In this document: piece by piece, positions 50,708 to 59,505 of the stretch | Position numbering within the stretch: position 1 is the stretch's first letter | How the letters are laid out: each line of letters begins with the position of its first letter | Notes under the pieces: model-generated | Seen by the model: only the letters and a program-made list of their open reading frames with translations | Databases searched by the model: none | Told to the model about the DNA's origin: nothing | Program-made: the position numbers and the translations under genes | Assembly: GCF_003206155.1 (NCBI RefSeq) | Contig: NZ_PZJV01000003.1 | Span: forward strand, 72,650-136,649 | Direction of reading: 5' to 3' | DNA: 64,000 bases | Source of the DNA: Salinicola halophilus | GTDB lineage: Bacteria; Pseudomonadota; Gammaproteobacteria; Pseudomonadales; Halomonadaceae

Positions 50708-52424
50708 GAGCCTCTCCCGTCAGCGCGAGTCGGCCGCTGGCGTGCTCGCCGCGCCCCCCTTCGCAGCGCAGATGCAGCTTCGGCGTCCCCGACCTGCGGG
50801 TCAGCGTCATCGTGAAGCGATCCCCGGGTAGCAGCGGCGAGGTGAAGCGCAGCCGCTCGAGCCCGGCAAAGGTGATGGGGCCGGCGAACAGCCGGGCGGC
50901 GAGCGTCATCGCCCAGTGCACCAGCGCGACGCCGGGCAGTACCGGCTGGCCGTCGAAGTGGCCGTCGAGAAACTGGCAGCGCTCCGGGACCTCGAGCGTG
51001 ACACGAAAGCCGTCGGCCACGGCCTCCTCGCCGAGCCAGCGCGGTACGCGGCGATCGTCGAGATCGGCAAAGAGCCGCTGGCGGATAGCGGCGTCGAGCT
51101 TGCCCTGGGCATTGGTCGGCCAGGTCGAGACGAAGCGCCAGTAGCGTGGCAGTAGCGCGGGTTCGAACTCGGCGGCCAGCTGCCGTCGCAGGTCACGCAC
51201 CAGCGCGCGGTGCTCGGCGTGATGCTGCGGCACGCACTGGGGAGACAGCGCGACCACCGCCGCCAGACGCAGCTCGCGGCGCTGCAGTGGCAGGCTCATG
51301 GCGCGCTCGACGCCATCGAGTGCGCCGAGCGCCCGGTCCATGGCGGCGAGCGAGAGACGCTTGCCGCCGATCTTGGCCACCGGGTCGGCGCGCCCGAGCA
51401 GCAGAAAATCGTTGCTATCGGGGAGGCGCTGGATGCGATCCGCCTGGCGCTGCCAGCCGCCGGTGGCGAGATGCGGCGAGTCGAGCCACAGCCGCTGCGC
51501 CTCGTCGCACTCGATATGCACACCGGGCAGTGGCGTCCAGGCTTCGCCCTGCTGCTGGATGCGCCAGCCGATGCCACCGGTCTCGGAGCTACCGTAGACC
51601 TCGTGAACCGGCGTGGCGAGCAGTGCCCGGGCACGGTCGCTGTCGGCGCGGGCAAGCGGCGCGCCTGAGCTGTAGACGTGTCGGAGCGAGCGTGCGCCCG
51701 GCTGCCAGGCGAGCGTTTCCGGCAGCCGGGAGAGCGCCGGCGGGGCGCTGATCACCACCGCCGGCTTCGTGTCTCTGGCACAGGCGTCGAGCCAGGCGTT
51801 GAGCGTCTCCGGGTAGCGGCAGGTGTCGGCGACGAGCGTGGCGTCTTCGCAGAGCGGGCGCATCAGCGCGAAGAAGAGTCCGTAGATGTGCTGGTGGCTC
51901 ACCTGGCTGATCACCCGGCATCCGGCCTGCGGCCAGAGCGCGGCCTGGGTGGCGAGTTCGGCATCGAGCTGGGCAAACGTCTTGACCAGTCGCTGGGGCG
52001 CGCCGGTGGAGCCAGAGGTGAACAGCGTCACGGCGATCTCGGGAAGCGGGCGATCCGACCACTGCGGGGCGCGATCCGCCCCCGCGCGGGGGGCACCGGG
52101 TATTTCACCGAGGGCGACGCCTTGCTCGGCGAGCCGCCGGACGGTTTCCGGCTGGTTGTCCGCCGGCAGGATCGCCGCCTCGCCGCGCTCCCAGATGGCG
52201 ACCAGCGCCGCGCTGAATTCCACCGGGTCGGGCTCGAACAGCAGCCAGGCGCCACGCCCGTCATCGAGGCTTGCGAGCAGCGCCTGCCAGGCGCCGACGC
52301 GCCGATGCCAGGCCGACAGCGCGAGCTCGCGCCCCGGCGCATCGCCGTGGGGCGGGCACCAGACCAGCGGTGTCTCGTTGCTGCGGTCGCGCCAGGGGCG
52401 GGCGCGGAGTTCGCGAAAGCTCAT
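50697..52424 (-). CDS. AMP-dependent acyl synthetase fused to hotdog dehydratase (ApeH-ApeI fusion)
   Basis: The 575 residues combine two domains. Residues about 1-440 are an AMP-binding acyl synthetase: ITLFTSGSTGAPQRLVK (AMP motif), YGSSETGGIGWR, LLGRADPVAKIGGKRLSL. Residues about 455-575 are a hotdog domain, RCQFLDGHFDGQPVLPGVALVHW, like FabA/FabZ and ApeI, with catalytic His in DGHF. The pair is encoded as two genes in the well-studied E. coli aryl-polyene locus. The synthetase probably loads an aryl acid on ACP. Start ATG 52424 overlaps the membrane protein stop. Confidence 0.87.
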   Translation of the reverse strand: MSFRELRARPWRDRSNETPLVWCPPHGDAPGRELALSAWHRRVGAWQALLASLDDGRGAWLLFEPDPVEFSAALVAIWERGEAAILPADNQPETVRRLAEQGVALGEIPGAPRAGADRAPQWSDRPLPEIAVTLFTSGSTGAPQRLVKTFAQLDAELATQAALWPQAGCRVISQVSHQHIYGLFFALMRPLCEDATLVADTCRYPETLNAWLDACARDTKPAVVISAPPALSRLPETLAWQPGARSLRHVYSSGAPLARADSDRARALLATPVHEVYGSSETGGIGWRIQQQGEAWTPLPGVHIECDEAQRLWLDSPHLATGGWQRQADRIQRLPDSNDFLLLGRADPVAKIGGKRLSLAAMDRALGALDGVERAMSLPLQRRELRLAAVVALSPQCVPQHHAEHRALVRDLRRQLAAEFEPALLPRYWRFVSTWPTNAQGKLDAAIRQRLFADLDDRRVPRWLGEEAVADGFRVTLEVPERCQFLDGHFDGQPVLPGVALVHWAMTLAARLFAGPITFAGLERLRFTSPLLPGDRFTMTLTRRSGTPKLHLRCEGGRGEHASGRLALTGEAHDT

Positions 52425-52996
52425 GCCATCCTCGTCGGGTCGTTGCGGCGTTTGACGCGCTGACGCACGCACCATTCGCCGGCGAAAAGCAGTGCCATCA
52501 GGGCGTAGACGATCATCCCGTTGTAAAGGCTCCACAGCGCGAGGTCGGCGTAGAGCGCAGTGACGAGTGCCATCGCCGCGTTGAGCGCGAAGAAAACGCA
52601 CCAGACCGTCGTCACACCGCGAACGTAGCGCACCGCATGCGGCGGCAGCGCCGGCTCCTGGCGGCGGGCGAGGCGCTCGATCGGGGAGGGCGGATAGCGA
52701 CGCCCGTGCGCGAAGAGCGCGAGCAGGGCGAGATTGATCAGCACGGGCCAGAGACGCAGGCCCAGCTCGGCGCCGCCGGTCAGCCACAGCAGGCCAAGCA
52801 GGGCGACCAGCCCCCAGCCCCAGCGACGCTTACCCGTTGGCAGACGCCACCACGCCAGTGCCGTGACCGCGATCAGCAGCGGCCAGGCCCCGTAGCGCGG
52901 CAGCAGCGCATGCGCCAACAGCGGCCAGGCGAGGCCGAGCAGCGCGGCCAGCAGCCACAGCAGGCGGCGCGGGGTGGGCGAGGCGGTCGACATCAT
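52421..52996 (-). CDS. COG4648-like membrane protein (ApeG position)
   Basis: A 191-residue protein with about six hydrophobic helices and a hydrophilic loop (RRYPPSPIERLARRQEPALPPHAVRYVRGVTTVWCVFF). The GVTTVWCVFFALNAAMA stretch is typical of membrane proteins found between the ACP and the acyl synthetase in aryl-polyene clusters. Function unknown. Starts 19 bases after the ACP stop. Confidence 0.8.
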   Translation of the reverse strand: MMSTASPTPRRLLWLLAALLGLAWPLLAHALLPRYGAWPLLIAVTALAWWRLPTGKRRWGWGLVALLGLLWLTGGAELGLRLWPVLINLALLALFAHGRRYPPSPIERLARRQEPALPPHAVRYVRGVTTVWCVFFALNAAMALVTALYADLALWSLYNGMIVYALMALLFAGEWCVRQRVKRRNDPTRMA

Positions 52997-53015
52997 GACG
53001 CTGAGCGCCGCTGCG

Positions 53016-53279
53016 TCACTTCACTCGGCGCGCTTCGACCAGCGCGGCCAGACTCTTGAGATTGGCGAAGTGCTCGCGGGACGCCTCGCCGTCGGACTCC
53101 AGCGTGATGCCGTAGCGTTTCTGCAGGGCCAGACCCAATTCCAGCGCATCGATGGAGTCGAGCCCCAGCCCCTCGACGAACAGCGGCTCTTCGGGATCGA
53201 TGTCCTCCGGGGTGACGTCTTCGAGCTCCAGGCTCTCGATGATCATCTCCTTGAGTTCGTGCTCCAGCGGGGTGGTCAT
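53016..53279 (-). CDS. Acyl carrier protein (ApeF position)
   Basis: An 87-residue acidic ACP with the phosphopantetheine Ser in GLGLDSIDALELGL (about residues 38-51). Clusters of this type usually encode two ACPs (ApeE and ApeF); only one is seen here. It is the carrier of the growing polyene. Confidence 0.92.
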   Translation of the reverse strand: MTTPLEHELKEMIIESLELEDVTPEDIDPEEPLFVEGLGLDSIDALELGLALQKRYGITLESDGEASREHFANLKSLAALVEARRVK

Positions 53280-53335
53280 GGTCTAGCGATCCCTGTCATT
53301 GAAAGTCTTGGGTAGAGGATGTCGAGTTCGGCGGT

Positions 53336-54031
53336 TCACGTCGACGCGGCGAGCTGCCAGCGGCGATGCGTCATCGGACAGGCGAGAGTGGCGTCGTCTG
53401 TGGCCAAAAGCCAGTCGATCACGTCCAGCGGCTGCGGCGGACGGGGCGTGTCGACGGCGGCGTCGTTCGATACCACCAGCCGATGCGAACCGGGCGCCGG
53501 GCGTGCCCCGAGCCTGAGCGCCACCGCGGCGGGCGGCGTCTCGGGGGCGTAGGCGGCGAAGCGGGCCGGCACCGGCTGATCGGCGAAGACGACCAGCACC
53601 TCGTCTTCACCGTCGGCGAGATAGCCGCGGGCCTCAATGGTCAGAGCCGCCCACTCCGCGCCGCTGGCGGCGATCGCCTGCTGGCTGCGGCGGCTGTCGC
53701 TGGCGATCGAATAGACGCCGACGATGGCGTTGTGTACCGAGAGCCCGAAGCGGGCCGGCGAGATCGGATCGTTCTCGGCCAGCGTGTAGAGGAGCTCCAG
53801 CGTGCGGTCGCCGTCGCCGTGGCGAGAGGCGTGGAGCACGACGCGGTTGGCCTCCGGGTCGAGTGCCGGAAGCATGTCGCACACCGCCCGGCCGACGAGA
53901 TTGAGCCGGCGGCGCAGCATCGCCGGGACGCTGCCGCCGGCGGGCTTGGCGGCGCTGTCGAGTCGCGTATCGGTCGGTACGTCGCGCATCGGCGTCCAGC
54001 CGCGCCAGTCGTGTAGAAAGAGCTCCGTCAT
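53336..54031 (-). CDS. Ketosynthase-like protein, N-terminal-domain type (ApeC position)
   Basis: A 231-residue protein resembling the short ketoacyl-synthase-like subunits (beta-ketoacyl synthase N-terminal-like) at the start of aryl-polyene operons: LSVHNAIVGVYSIASDSRRSQQAIAA and ARGYLADGEDEVLVVFAD. Where a ketosynthase has Cys there is a Ser (HNAIVGVYSI), so it is not a condensing enzyme by itself and may act as a chain-length or priming partner. First gene of the operon; the promoter must lie in the region upstream. Confidence 0.8.
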   Translation of the reverse strand: MTELFLHDWRGWTPMRDVPTDTRLDSAAKPAGGSVPAMLRRRLNLVGRAVCDMLPALDPEANRVVLHASRHGDGDRTLELLYTLAENDPISPARFGLSVHNAIVGVYSIASDSRRSQQAIAASGAEWAALTIEARGYLADGEDEVLVVFADQPVPARFAAYAPETPPAAVALRLGARPAPGSHRLVVSNDAAVDTPRPPQPLDVIDWLLATDDATLACPMTHRRWQLAAST

Positions 54032-54514
54032 TGCCCGCGTCGAGATCCCATGGCTTTAGGGTTACGTATCATAACGGAAAGCGGCACCGCCTCGGTGCAA
54101 GCTTTATGCATTCGTGGCACTGGCTGTGTCGGTGAACGTTGACAGCCGGCGATCGGGAGCGGATGCGACGGCGTCGTCGATCGGCGGTAGACGGCGGGGG
54201 CAGATAAGGCGCCGGACCGAAATCCGGCGCACCCGGGAAGGACGATTCCGCGGGCGGGGCAAGCCTACCGTTAACATCCTCTCAGTCGAATTAACCCAGG
54301 TTAGTTTTTAGAGAAACCGAAGCCCGGGTCACTTGGCTGGCCAAGGGTTATCGAATCGTTTGAACGCGCGAGTCGTCTTCCGGCGGGCCACCGGCGGCGA
54401 GTGATGGGGTATCGAACAAGTGACTCATCGAGGAGAAGTGTCGGCGCCAGCGGGGCCGCAATGGAAAAACCCGTCCCAGGGGACGGGTTTCGAGATGCTA
54501 TCTCAGCGCTTCGG
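54032..54514. other. Intergenic region: polyene-operon promoter, hairpin and terminator
   Basis: A 483-base gap with no credible gene. It holds a perfect eight-base-pair hairpin at 54209-54230 (arms GCGCCGGA and TCCGGCGC), a TAACCCAGGTTA dyad at 54292-54303 followed by a T-run, and the catalase terminator at 54467-54490. The region just upstream of 54031 is relatively A/T-rich (GTTACGTATCATAACGG) and is a plausible promoter for the polyene operon. Confidence 0.5.
54467..54490 (-). terminator. Rho-independent terminator of the manganese catalase gene
   Basis: Eleven-base arms AAACCCGTCCC and GGGACGGGTTT (54467-54477, 54480-54490) pair perfectly. Read on the minus strand the hairpin is followed by a T-run, 25 bases past the catalase stop. 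Confidence 0.85.
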
Positions 54515-55339
54515 TCACATCTGTTCGTTCTGAGCGCCGGAATTCTCGCGAGCCTTGCCCAGGCTGGGTTCTTGTCCCAGCGGCTTCGGCGGCTGCTGGG
54601 TCGAGTACTCGCCCCGGCCGTCGAGGGAGGGACCCTGATTCCATCGGCCCAGTGGGGCCTCTTTGTCGGTCAACGTATTGAGATAGTAATAGGAGTGCTC
54701 AGTGGCCTCGTGCGCTTCCGGCGTGGAATTGGGGATCGGCAAATTCTTTTCGAAGCCGCCCAGTTCCTCGATGACGGCCAGCCACTGCTGTTGATGGTAG
54801 GTATCGCGGGCGATGAGAAACGACAGGAAGTCCTTCATGCCCTTGTCGCTCGTCCAGTTGTACAGCCGGCTGGCGAGTACTCGCCCACCCGATTCCGCGG
54901 CAACGTTGGCCATCATGTCAGCGGCGATGTTGCCGGTCGCGTAGACGTGACTCATATCGAAAGGCACGCCGTTGGCGTTCACCGGCATGGCCGACAGGCC
55001 GGAAGAGAGCAGGTGGCGAGGATTGGCGCCACCGAGAATCGCATTGATGATCGGATCCTTCGCCGACTCCTCCTGATACGAAACCGGCGCGCCTTCCAGG
55101 TTCAAGGCGACGGCATGACCGAGCATCTCGATGTGTGACAGTTCTTCCGTTGCCGTGGACATGAGTAGATCGCGAATTCGATCGTCCCCGCGTGCGCCCA
55201 TCGCCTGAAAGAAGTACTGCATGGCGACGCGAATTTCCCCCTCGATACCGCCGATCGCCTGCTGCAAAAGCATGGCGAACTGCGGATCGGGTTTGTCGAC
55301 TTTGACCGGATACTGAAGCTTCGACGAATGCTGAAACAT
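54515..55339 (-). CDS. Manganese catalase family protein
   Basis: A 274-residue dimanganese catalase: Glu in GGIEGEIRVAMQYFFQ, ATEELSHIEMLGHAVALNLEG (Glu and His ligands), and a later MKDFLSFLIARDTYHQQQW with Glu/His ligands. It decomposes hydrogen peroxide without haem. ATG 55339 is preferred; the longer frame adds non-conserved sequence. The C-terminal tail is Pro/Gln-rich and probably disordered. Divergent from a Crp/Fnr regulator 528 bases away, which may control it. Confidence 0.92.
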   Translation of the reverse strand: MFQHSSKLQYPVKVDKPDPQFAMLLQQAIGGIEGEIRVAMQYFFQAMGARGDDRIRDLLMSTATEELSHIEMLGHAVALNLEGAPVSYQEESAKDPIINAILGGANPRHLLSSGLSAMPVNANGVPFDMSHVYATGNIAADMMANVAAESGGRVLASRLYNWTSDKGMKDFLSFLIARDTYHQQQWLAVIEELGGFEKNLPIPNSTPEAHEATEHSYYYLNTLTDKEAPLGRWNQGPSLDGRGEYSTQQPPKPLGQEPSLGKARENSGAQNEQM

Positions 55340-55867
55340 GGCCTGACTCCGTGGGTGTCGGGCCGCGAGATCGCGACCGTTCCGTGACGCTAGTCCTATG
55401 CAAAGGCCTGGCGGACAACATGCGTTAAGACGCTCGAAAATTGTCGCCGGCATCGATGGAACATCGAAATACGCTTACAGAGCGGTCACGCAAACATCAG
55501 ATTGCTCGATTTTCGATCGAGAGATTGGGTGTTTTTTTGTCGTGATCCCTCAGTACCAGCGATAGGACCGTTCGAGCGCTGAACGCTGCCGGCAGGAGAC
55601 AATGGCGGGCATCGATGTGGCTGACCCCGGTGGCTCATCCTGGGTCGAAACGGCTGGATAGCGACCGCTGTAACGAGTGCTCGAGCGAGCGACCGAGAGA
55701 CGAACGTGACGTCGCGAACGAGCATTTCGCCGTCGGACTTTACGGCAGGGCGTCGAGGCGTTGGCCGGCGGCAAGCGTTGGGCGGGCGCCTCGCCGTGAA
55801 TGCAGGGCGTGATCGACCGAGGTCAACTAAGCTTGGCGCGGTAGCCACCCTAGACCCACCGTCCCGT
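55340..55867. other. Intergenic region between divergent catalase and Crp/Fnr genes
   Basis: A 528-base gap with no credible gene. It contains a 17-base inverted repeat at 55505-55521 (arms CTCGAT and ATCGAG) about 165 bases upstream of the catalase, and an A/T-rich stretch beside it (TTTTTTTGTCG near 55532) that may be a promoter. Confidence 0.4.
55505..55521. promoter_or_regulatory. Inverted repeat, candidate operator
   Basis: CTCGAT and ATCGAG arms are separated by five bases, lying between the divergent catalase and Crp/Fnr genes. It does not match the classic FNR site (TTGATnnnnATCAA). Confidence 0.3.
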
Positions 55868-56632
55868 ATGAGCCCGTGTATGACGCACTCAATCTCGCCG
55901 AACGAGTTGATGATTCGAAGACTGAAAAGTATCTACACCTTATCGCCGGAGGAGGCGCAGGCGATCGAAGGGTTGCCCGTGCAGGTGGTATCGCTGGAAT
56001 CGGGGCAGGATATCGTGCGTATGGGGGAGCGCCCCTCGCAGTGCTGCATCGTCATCGACGGGTTTTCCTGCGTCTATAAACTGACGTCTGACGGTAGCCG
56101 CCAGATCATGGCGATCCACGTACCGGGGGACATTCCCGACATTCAAAGTCTGCACCTGGGTCTCATGGATTTCGGCCTCGCCACGCTGAGCCCGTGCACG
56201 ATTGGCTACATACCGCATGACGAGCTGCGTCGCGCCTGCGAGAAACTGCCTCGCCTAACGGTAGCGCTGTGGCGGGAAACCCTCGTGGATGCCTCGATCT
56301 ATCGCGACTGGCTGCTCAATATCGGCCAGCGCGAGGCTTTTCCCCGCGTGGCGCACTTGATCTGTGAGCTGATGGTCCGTTTGAAAGCGGTGGGTCTCGC
56401 CGAGGATCTTTCGTTCAAGTTTCCCATTACTCAGATGAATTTGGCGGATGCCTCCGGTATCACTTCCGTTCACATGAGTCGCGTCTACGCGGCGCTTCGG
56501 GCGGATGGCTTGCTCGAAGTCGATCGTGCCAAAATTGTCGTCAAGGATTGGGAAAGACTGAAGAAAGTCGGGGACTTCGAACCTAGCTACCTTCACTTTC
56601 TGAATGATGTCATTTCATCAAAAAGTCTTTGA
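55868..56632 (+). CDS. Crp/Fnr-family transcriptional regulator
   Basis: A 254-residue regulator with an N-terminal cyclic-nucleotide-binding-like domain (VVSLESGQDIVRMGERPSQCCIVIDGF; IMAIHVPGDIPDIQSL) and a C-terminal HTH (MNLADASGITSVHMSRVYAALRADGLL, about 205-231). No FNR-type Cys cluster is present. The start could be ATG 55868, 55880 or 55910; none has a strong ribosome site. It is divergent from the manganese catalase gene. Confidence 0.87.
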   Translation: MSPCMTHSISPNELMIRRLKSIYTLSPEEAQAIEGLPVQVVSLESGQDIVRMGERPSQCCIVIDGFSCVYKLTSDGSRQIMAIHVPGDIPDIQSLHLGLMDFGLATLSPCTIGYIPHDELRRACEKLPRLTVALWRETLVDASIYRDWLLNIGQREAFPRVAHLICELMVRLKAVGLAEDLSFKFPITQMNLADASGITSVHMSRVYAALRADGLLEVDRAKIVVKDWERLKKVGDFEPSYLHFLNDVISSKSL

Positions 56633-56802
56633 TGATTCGGTGCCACTCGACCTGCCGACGTCAGCCCTGTCCCTACCGCCCGACCAACCCTACGGTCAAC
56701 GAGCCTGTAGATGAGGGTGGCGTGGCACGCGCCGATACGCCGTAGGCCATCGACAACGCGCCGCCGGCGGTCATCGCTTACGACTCGGCCTTGAGTTGTC
56801 GC

Positions 56803-57054
56803 TCACCCGTAGTGCGCCAGAGGCCCTTTCTGCTTGAGGTGGACCGTCGCGACCGAGCCTGACGTCTCGGGCTCGCCGATGCCGACGACTTCGAGCGGAT
56901 AGCTGGGGCCGAGCACGTTGATCTCTTCGATGTCGCCGTGATGGATCTCGTCCGCCAGTGTCGGTACGTGTTTCAGGTGGGCTTTGACGGCGTCGGGCAC
57001 GCGCGCTTCCTTGCCGTTCTCGACGCCCCACAACACGATGTCGTACTCGTCCAT
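56803..57054 (-). CDS. Small protein of unknown function
   Basis: An 83-residue protein, beginning MDEYDIVLWGVENGKEARVP. The reading frame shows typical GC-rich codon bias, and the ATG has a plausible GGGAGAT site. No family recognised; no signal peptide or membrane segment. It is monocistronic, downstream of the Crp/Fnr gene and convergent with it. Confidence 0.6.
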   Translation of the reverse strand: MDEYDIVLWGVENGKEARVPDAVKAHLKHVPTLADEIHHGDIEEINVLGPSYPLEVVGIGEPETSGSVATVHLKQKGPLAHYG

Positions 57055-57231
57055 GCGCTGATCTCCCAGTGTTCGCCCGCCGAATGGTCAGCGGGCGCGA
57101 AACGGATTCGTTCCTTCACTGTATCACTCTGCCGCATCGCCGCCCGGTTTGCGCCGCGGTTTCGCCCCGCTCATCGATTGTCCGCACGCTTTCGGGGCCG
57201 GTGCTGCTTGATCGATTCTCGAGCACGGATC

Positions 57232-58740
57232 TCAAGCGCAAGGCTCGTCCAGCGGCACGTCGCGAGGCCGGAAGCGGCGGGAGATGGCATCGACGAGCAT
57301 GTTCAGTCCGGCGGTGATCAGTAGCAGGAAGAGGGCCTGATCGAACATGAGGTATTCGAAGCTGGAGTCGATGTAGAACCCCAGCGTGGCGATGCCCAGC
57401 ATGCCGAGCAGGGCGGTCTCGCGCAGAATGACCTCGGCGCGGTAGCAGATCAGCGCGAGCAGATTGGGGTAGAGCCTTGGCAGCAGCTCGTAGGCGTAGC
57501 GCCCGGAAGCGGGAAGCCCCGGCATGCCGAGATTCAGGCCGTCGGCGTGGCGGGCGACGAGAAAGGCAATGAGCGCGCCGTTGTGCAGCGAGAGGGCAAG
57601 CCATGCCGGCAGCAGCGAGGGGCCGAGCAGCAGGAGAAAGACGAAGGCGAGCATCAGCTCCGGGGTGGAGCGCAGCATCACCAGCGCCAGCCGGCCGACG
57701 CCCCGCTGCAAGCGGCCGCCCACGCCTGCGCCGGCGAAATGACGGCTGGCGAGCGGCCAGAGCAGCAGGGCGAATACCAGACTGCCCACCGTGCCCATCA
57801 GCGCGAGCAGCAGGGTGTTGACGATCGCCGGCGCTAAATCCGGAATCGAGGCGAGCCACGTGCCCATGCCGGTGATGTCGCCCGCGAGCAGCGGCGCGGG
57901 CCAGAGATCCTGGGAAACGAAGCGCCACAGCAGGGCACCGTCGACCTCCGGCCACGGGCCGAGCCAGAAAAGCGCGCCCACCATCAACAATGGTAGGAGC
58001 CGACGGTGCCCCCACCAGTGCAGCGTGGCGATCAGGCCGTAGAAGAGCCACAGCAGTGCGCCCGCCTCGCCGAAGCGCCCTTCGCGAAAGGCGCTCTCCA
58101 GATAGAAGCCGAGCGTGGGTAGCCCGACGAAGCCCAGCAGTACGCTGGCGCGCAGACCGCACTCGAAACGGTAGCGGGTGTAGCTGGCAAGCCGCCCCCA
58201 GACCAGCGGCAGTTCGGCGTAGAGAAAGCGCGAGACGCGCCCCGTCCCCTCTGGCAGGGCATCGCGCGGCGCCCGCGGCGTCAGCTCGAGAATCTCGGCG
58301 TAGACCTTGGCGAAGATGCCGGCATAGGGGGTCGCCAGCGCCGCCAGCGCGGTCACGGCGGAGAGCCCGAAGACCTGTAGAAAGAGCAGCGCCCAGAAGA
58401 GCTCGTGGATCGCGCGGACGAACGCGCAGAAGCCGCGCACCAGGCGGGAGCGATGAAAGATCAGCGCCAGCGGAAAGCCCAGTACGGCCCCCAGGAAGGT
58501 GCCCCAGAGCGCCACGCTGATGGTCAGGGCAATCGCGCTGAAGGGACTTTCGAGCGCGTGCCACGCCGGCCAGACGAGGCCGAGCGCCATGCGGCCGAGC
58601 TCGGTCCAGGGGTCGGCGGCAACGATGCGAAGATCCGCCAGTGGCAGCAGTACGGCGCAGATCGCGACTAGCGCAAGCGTTCGCCGCGCCAGCGTCAGCC
58701 CCGGGCTCTCGCCGCGAAGCCAGCCGGGTGGCGCGCTCAC
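57232..58740 (-). CDS. Fused two-domain ABC transporter permease (PhnE-like)
   Basis: The 502 residues contain two PhnE-like permease halves. Each ends in a similar motif: RYRFECGLRASVLLGFVGLPTLGFYLE (about 188-214) and CYRAEVILRETALLGMLGIATLGFYID (about 446-472). Single PhnE permeases are about 270 residues, so this is a tandem fusion that supplies both membrane halves in one chain. It overlaps the ATPase gene (58737) by four bases. The transporter probably takes up phosphonate, phosphite or a related oxyanion (selenate has been proposed for close relatives). Confidence 0.85.
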   Translation of the reverse strand: MSAPPGWLRGESPGLTLARRTLALVAICAVLLPLADLRIVAADPWTELGRMALGLVWPAWHALESPFSAIALTISVALWGTFLGAVLGFPLALIFHRSRLVRGFCAFVRAIHELFWALLFLQVFGLSAVTALAALATPYAGIFAKVYAEILELTPRAPRDALPEGTGRVSRFLYAELPLVWGRLASYTRYRFECGLRASVLLGFVGLPTLGFYLESAFREGRFGEAGALLWLFYGLIATLHWWGHRRLLPLLMVGALFWLGPWPEVDGALLWRFVSQDLWPAPLLAGDITGMGTWLASIPDLAPAIVNTLLLALMGTVGSLVFALLLWPLASRHFAGAGVGGRLQRGVGRLALVMLRSTPELMLAFVFLLLLGPSLLPAWLALSLHNGALIAFLVARHADGLNLGMPGLPASGRYAYELLPRLYPNLLALICYRAEVILRETALLGMLGIATLGFYIDSSFEYLMFDQALFLLLITAGLNMLVDAISRRFRPRDVPLDEPCA

Positions 58741-59450
58741 GATGCCGCGATCCGTGCGTCGCTGGCGGTCTCGGGCCGCGTATTCGACTCGGCGGCGTCG
58801 GGGTAGAGCGCATCCAGGTGGGCGATATCGAGCTCGCGGGTGGGCGCATCGAGAATGATGCCCCCGTCGCGCAGGCCGATGACGCGATCGAACGCCTGAA
58901 GCGCCAGCCGGTGCTGATGCAGCGCGACGATGGCGGTCTCGTGGCGACGCTTGATCTGCGCGAGCAGTCGCCGCGCCTGGTGGGGGTCGACGCTGGCGAA
59001 GGGCTCGTCACCGAGAAAGACGTCACGCGCCTGATAGAGCGCCCGGGCGACGGCGACGCGCTGGCGTTGGCCGCCGGAGAGTTCGGCCACCGGTCGGCGG
59101 ATCAGCCCCTCCAGCCCCAGTTCGTCGCAGAGGGATTCGACGACCGGCCACGCCTGGCGATTCGGGCGCAGCAGGTTGAGCAGGTTGGCAAGCGCCGAGT
59201 GTCGCTCCAGCCGGCCCATGTAGACGTTGTGATAGACCGAGAGGAGCGGCACCAGCCCGTGCCCCTGCGGACACCAGGCGGCCCGAGAGGCGAGCCGGCG
59301 GCGGATCTCGGTGAGCAGCGTGGACTTGCCGGCGCCGCTCTGGCCGAGCAGGGCAACGTGCTCGCCGGCCTCGAACGACAGCGAGAGCTTGGGCAGCACG
59401 ATCTGGGCGCCGTGGCCCAGATCGAGGTCTTCGAAACTCAGCAGCGGCAT
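58737..59450 (-). CDS. ABC transporter ATP-binding protein (PhnC-like)
   Basis: A 237-residue ATPase with Walker A GQSGAGKSTLL (about 36-46), signature AELSGGQRQRVAVARAL, Walker B DVFLGDEPFASVDP and the switch His in AIVALHQHRLAL. It is near the length of PhnC. It starts 55 bases after the binding-protein stop and overlaps the permease. Confidence 0.9.
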   Translation of the reverse strand: MPLLSFEDLDLGHGAQIVLPKLSLSFEAGEHVALLGQSGAGKSTLLTEIRRRLASRAAWCPQGHGLVPLLSVYHNVYMGRLERHSALANLLNLLRPNRQAWPVVESLCDELGLEGLIRRPVAELSGGQRQRVAVARALYQARDVFLGDEPFASVDPHQARRLLAQIKRRHETAIVALHQHRLALQAFDRVIGLRDGGIILDAPTRELDIAHLDALYPDAAESNTRPETASDARIAAS

Positions 59451-59505
59451 GCCGACTCACCGACAAGGCGCGATGAGCCGCGCATGAGGCAGTGCCGGTT
59501 CGGCA

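Noticed and set aside
54292..54303. TAACCCAGGTTA dyad with T-run as a terminator
   Set aside because: The stem is only five base pairs, too short to be convincing; kept only as a note in the intergenic entry.
55486..55848. Minus-strand frame of 120 codons in the catalase-Crp gap
   Set aside because: It is Arg/Pro-rich, overlaps the divergent promoter region, has no ribosome site and shows no domain; it is typical of spurious frames in GC-rich DNA.
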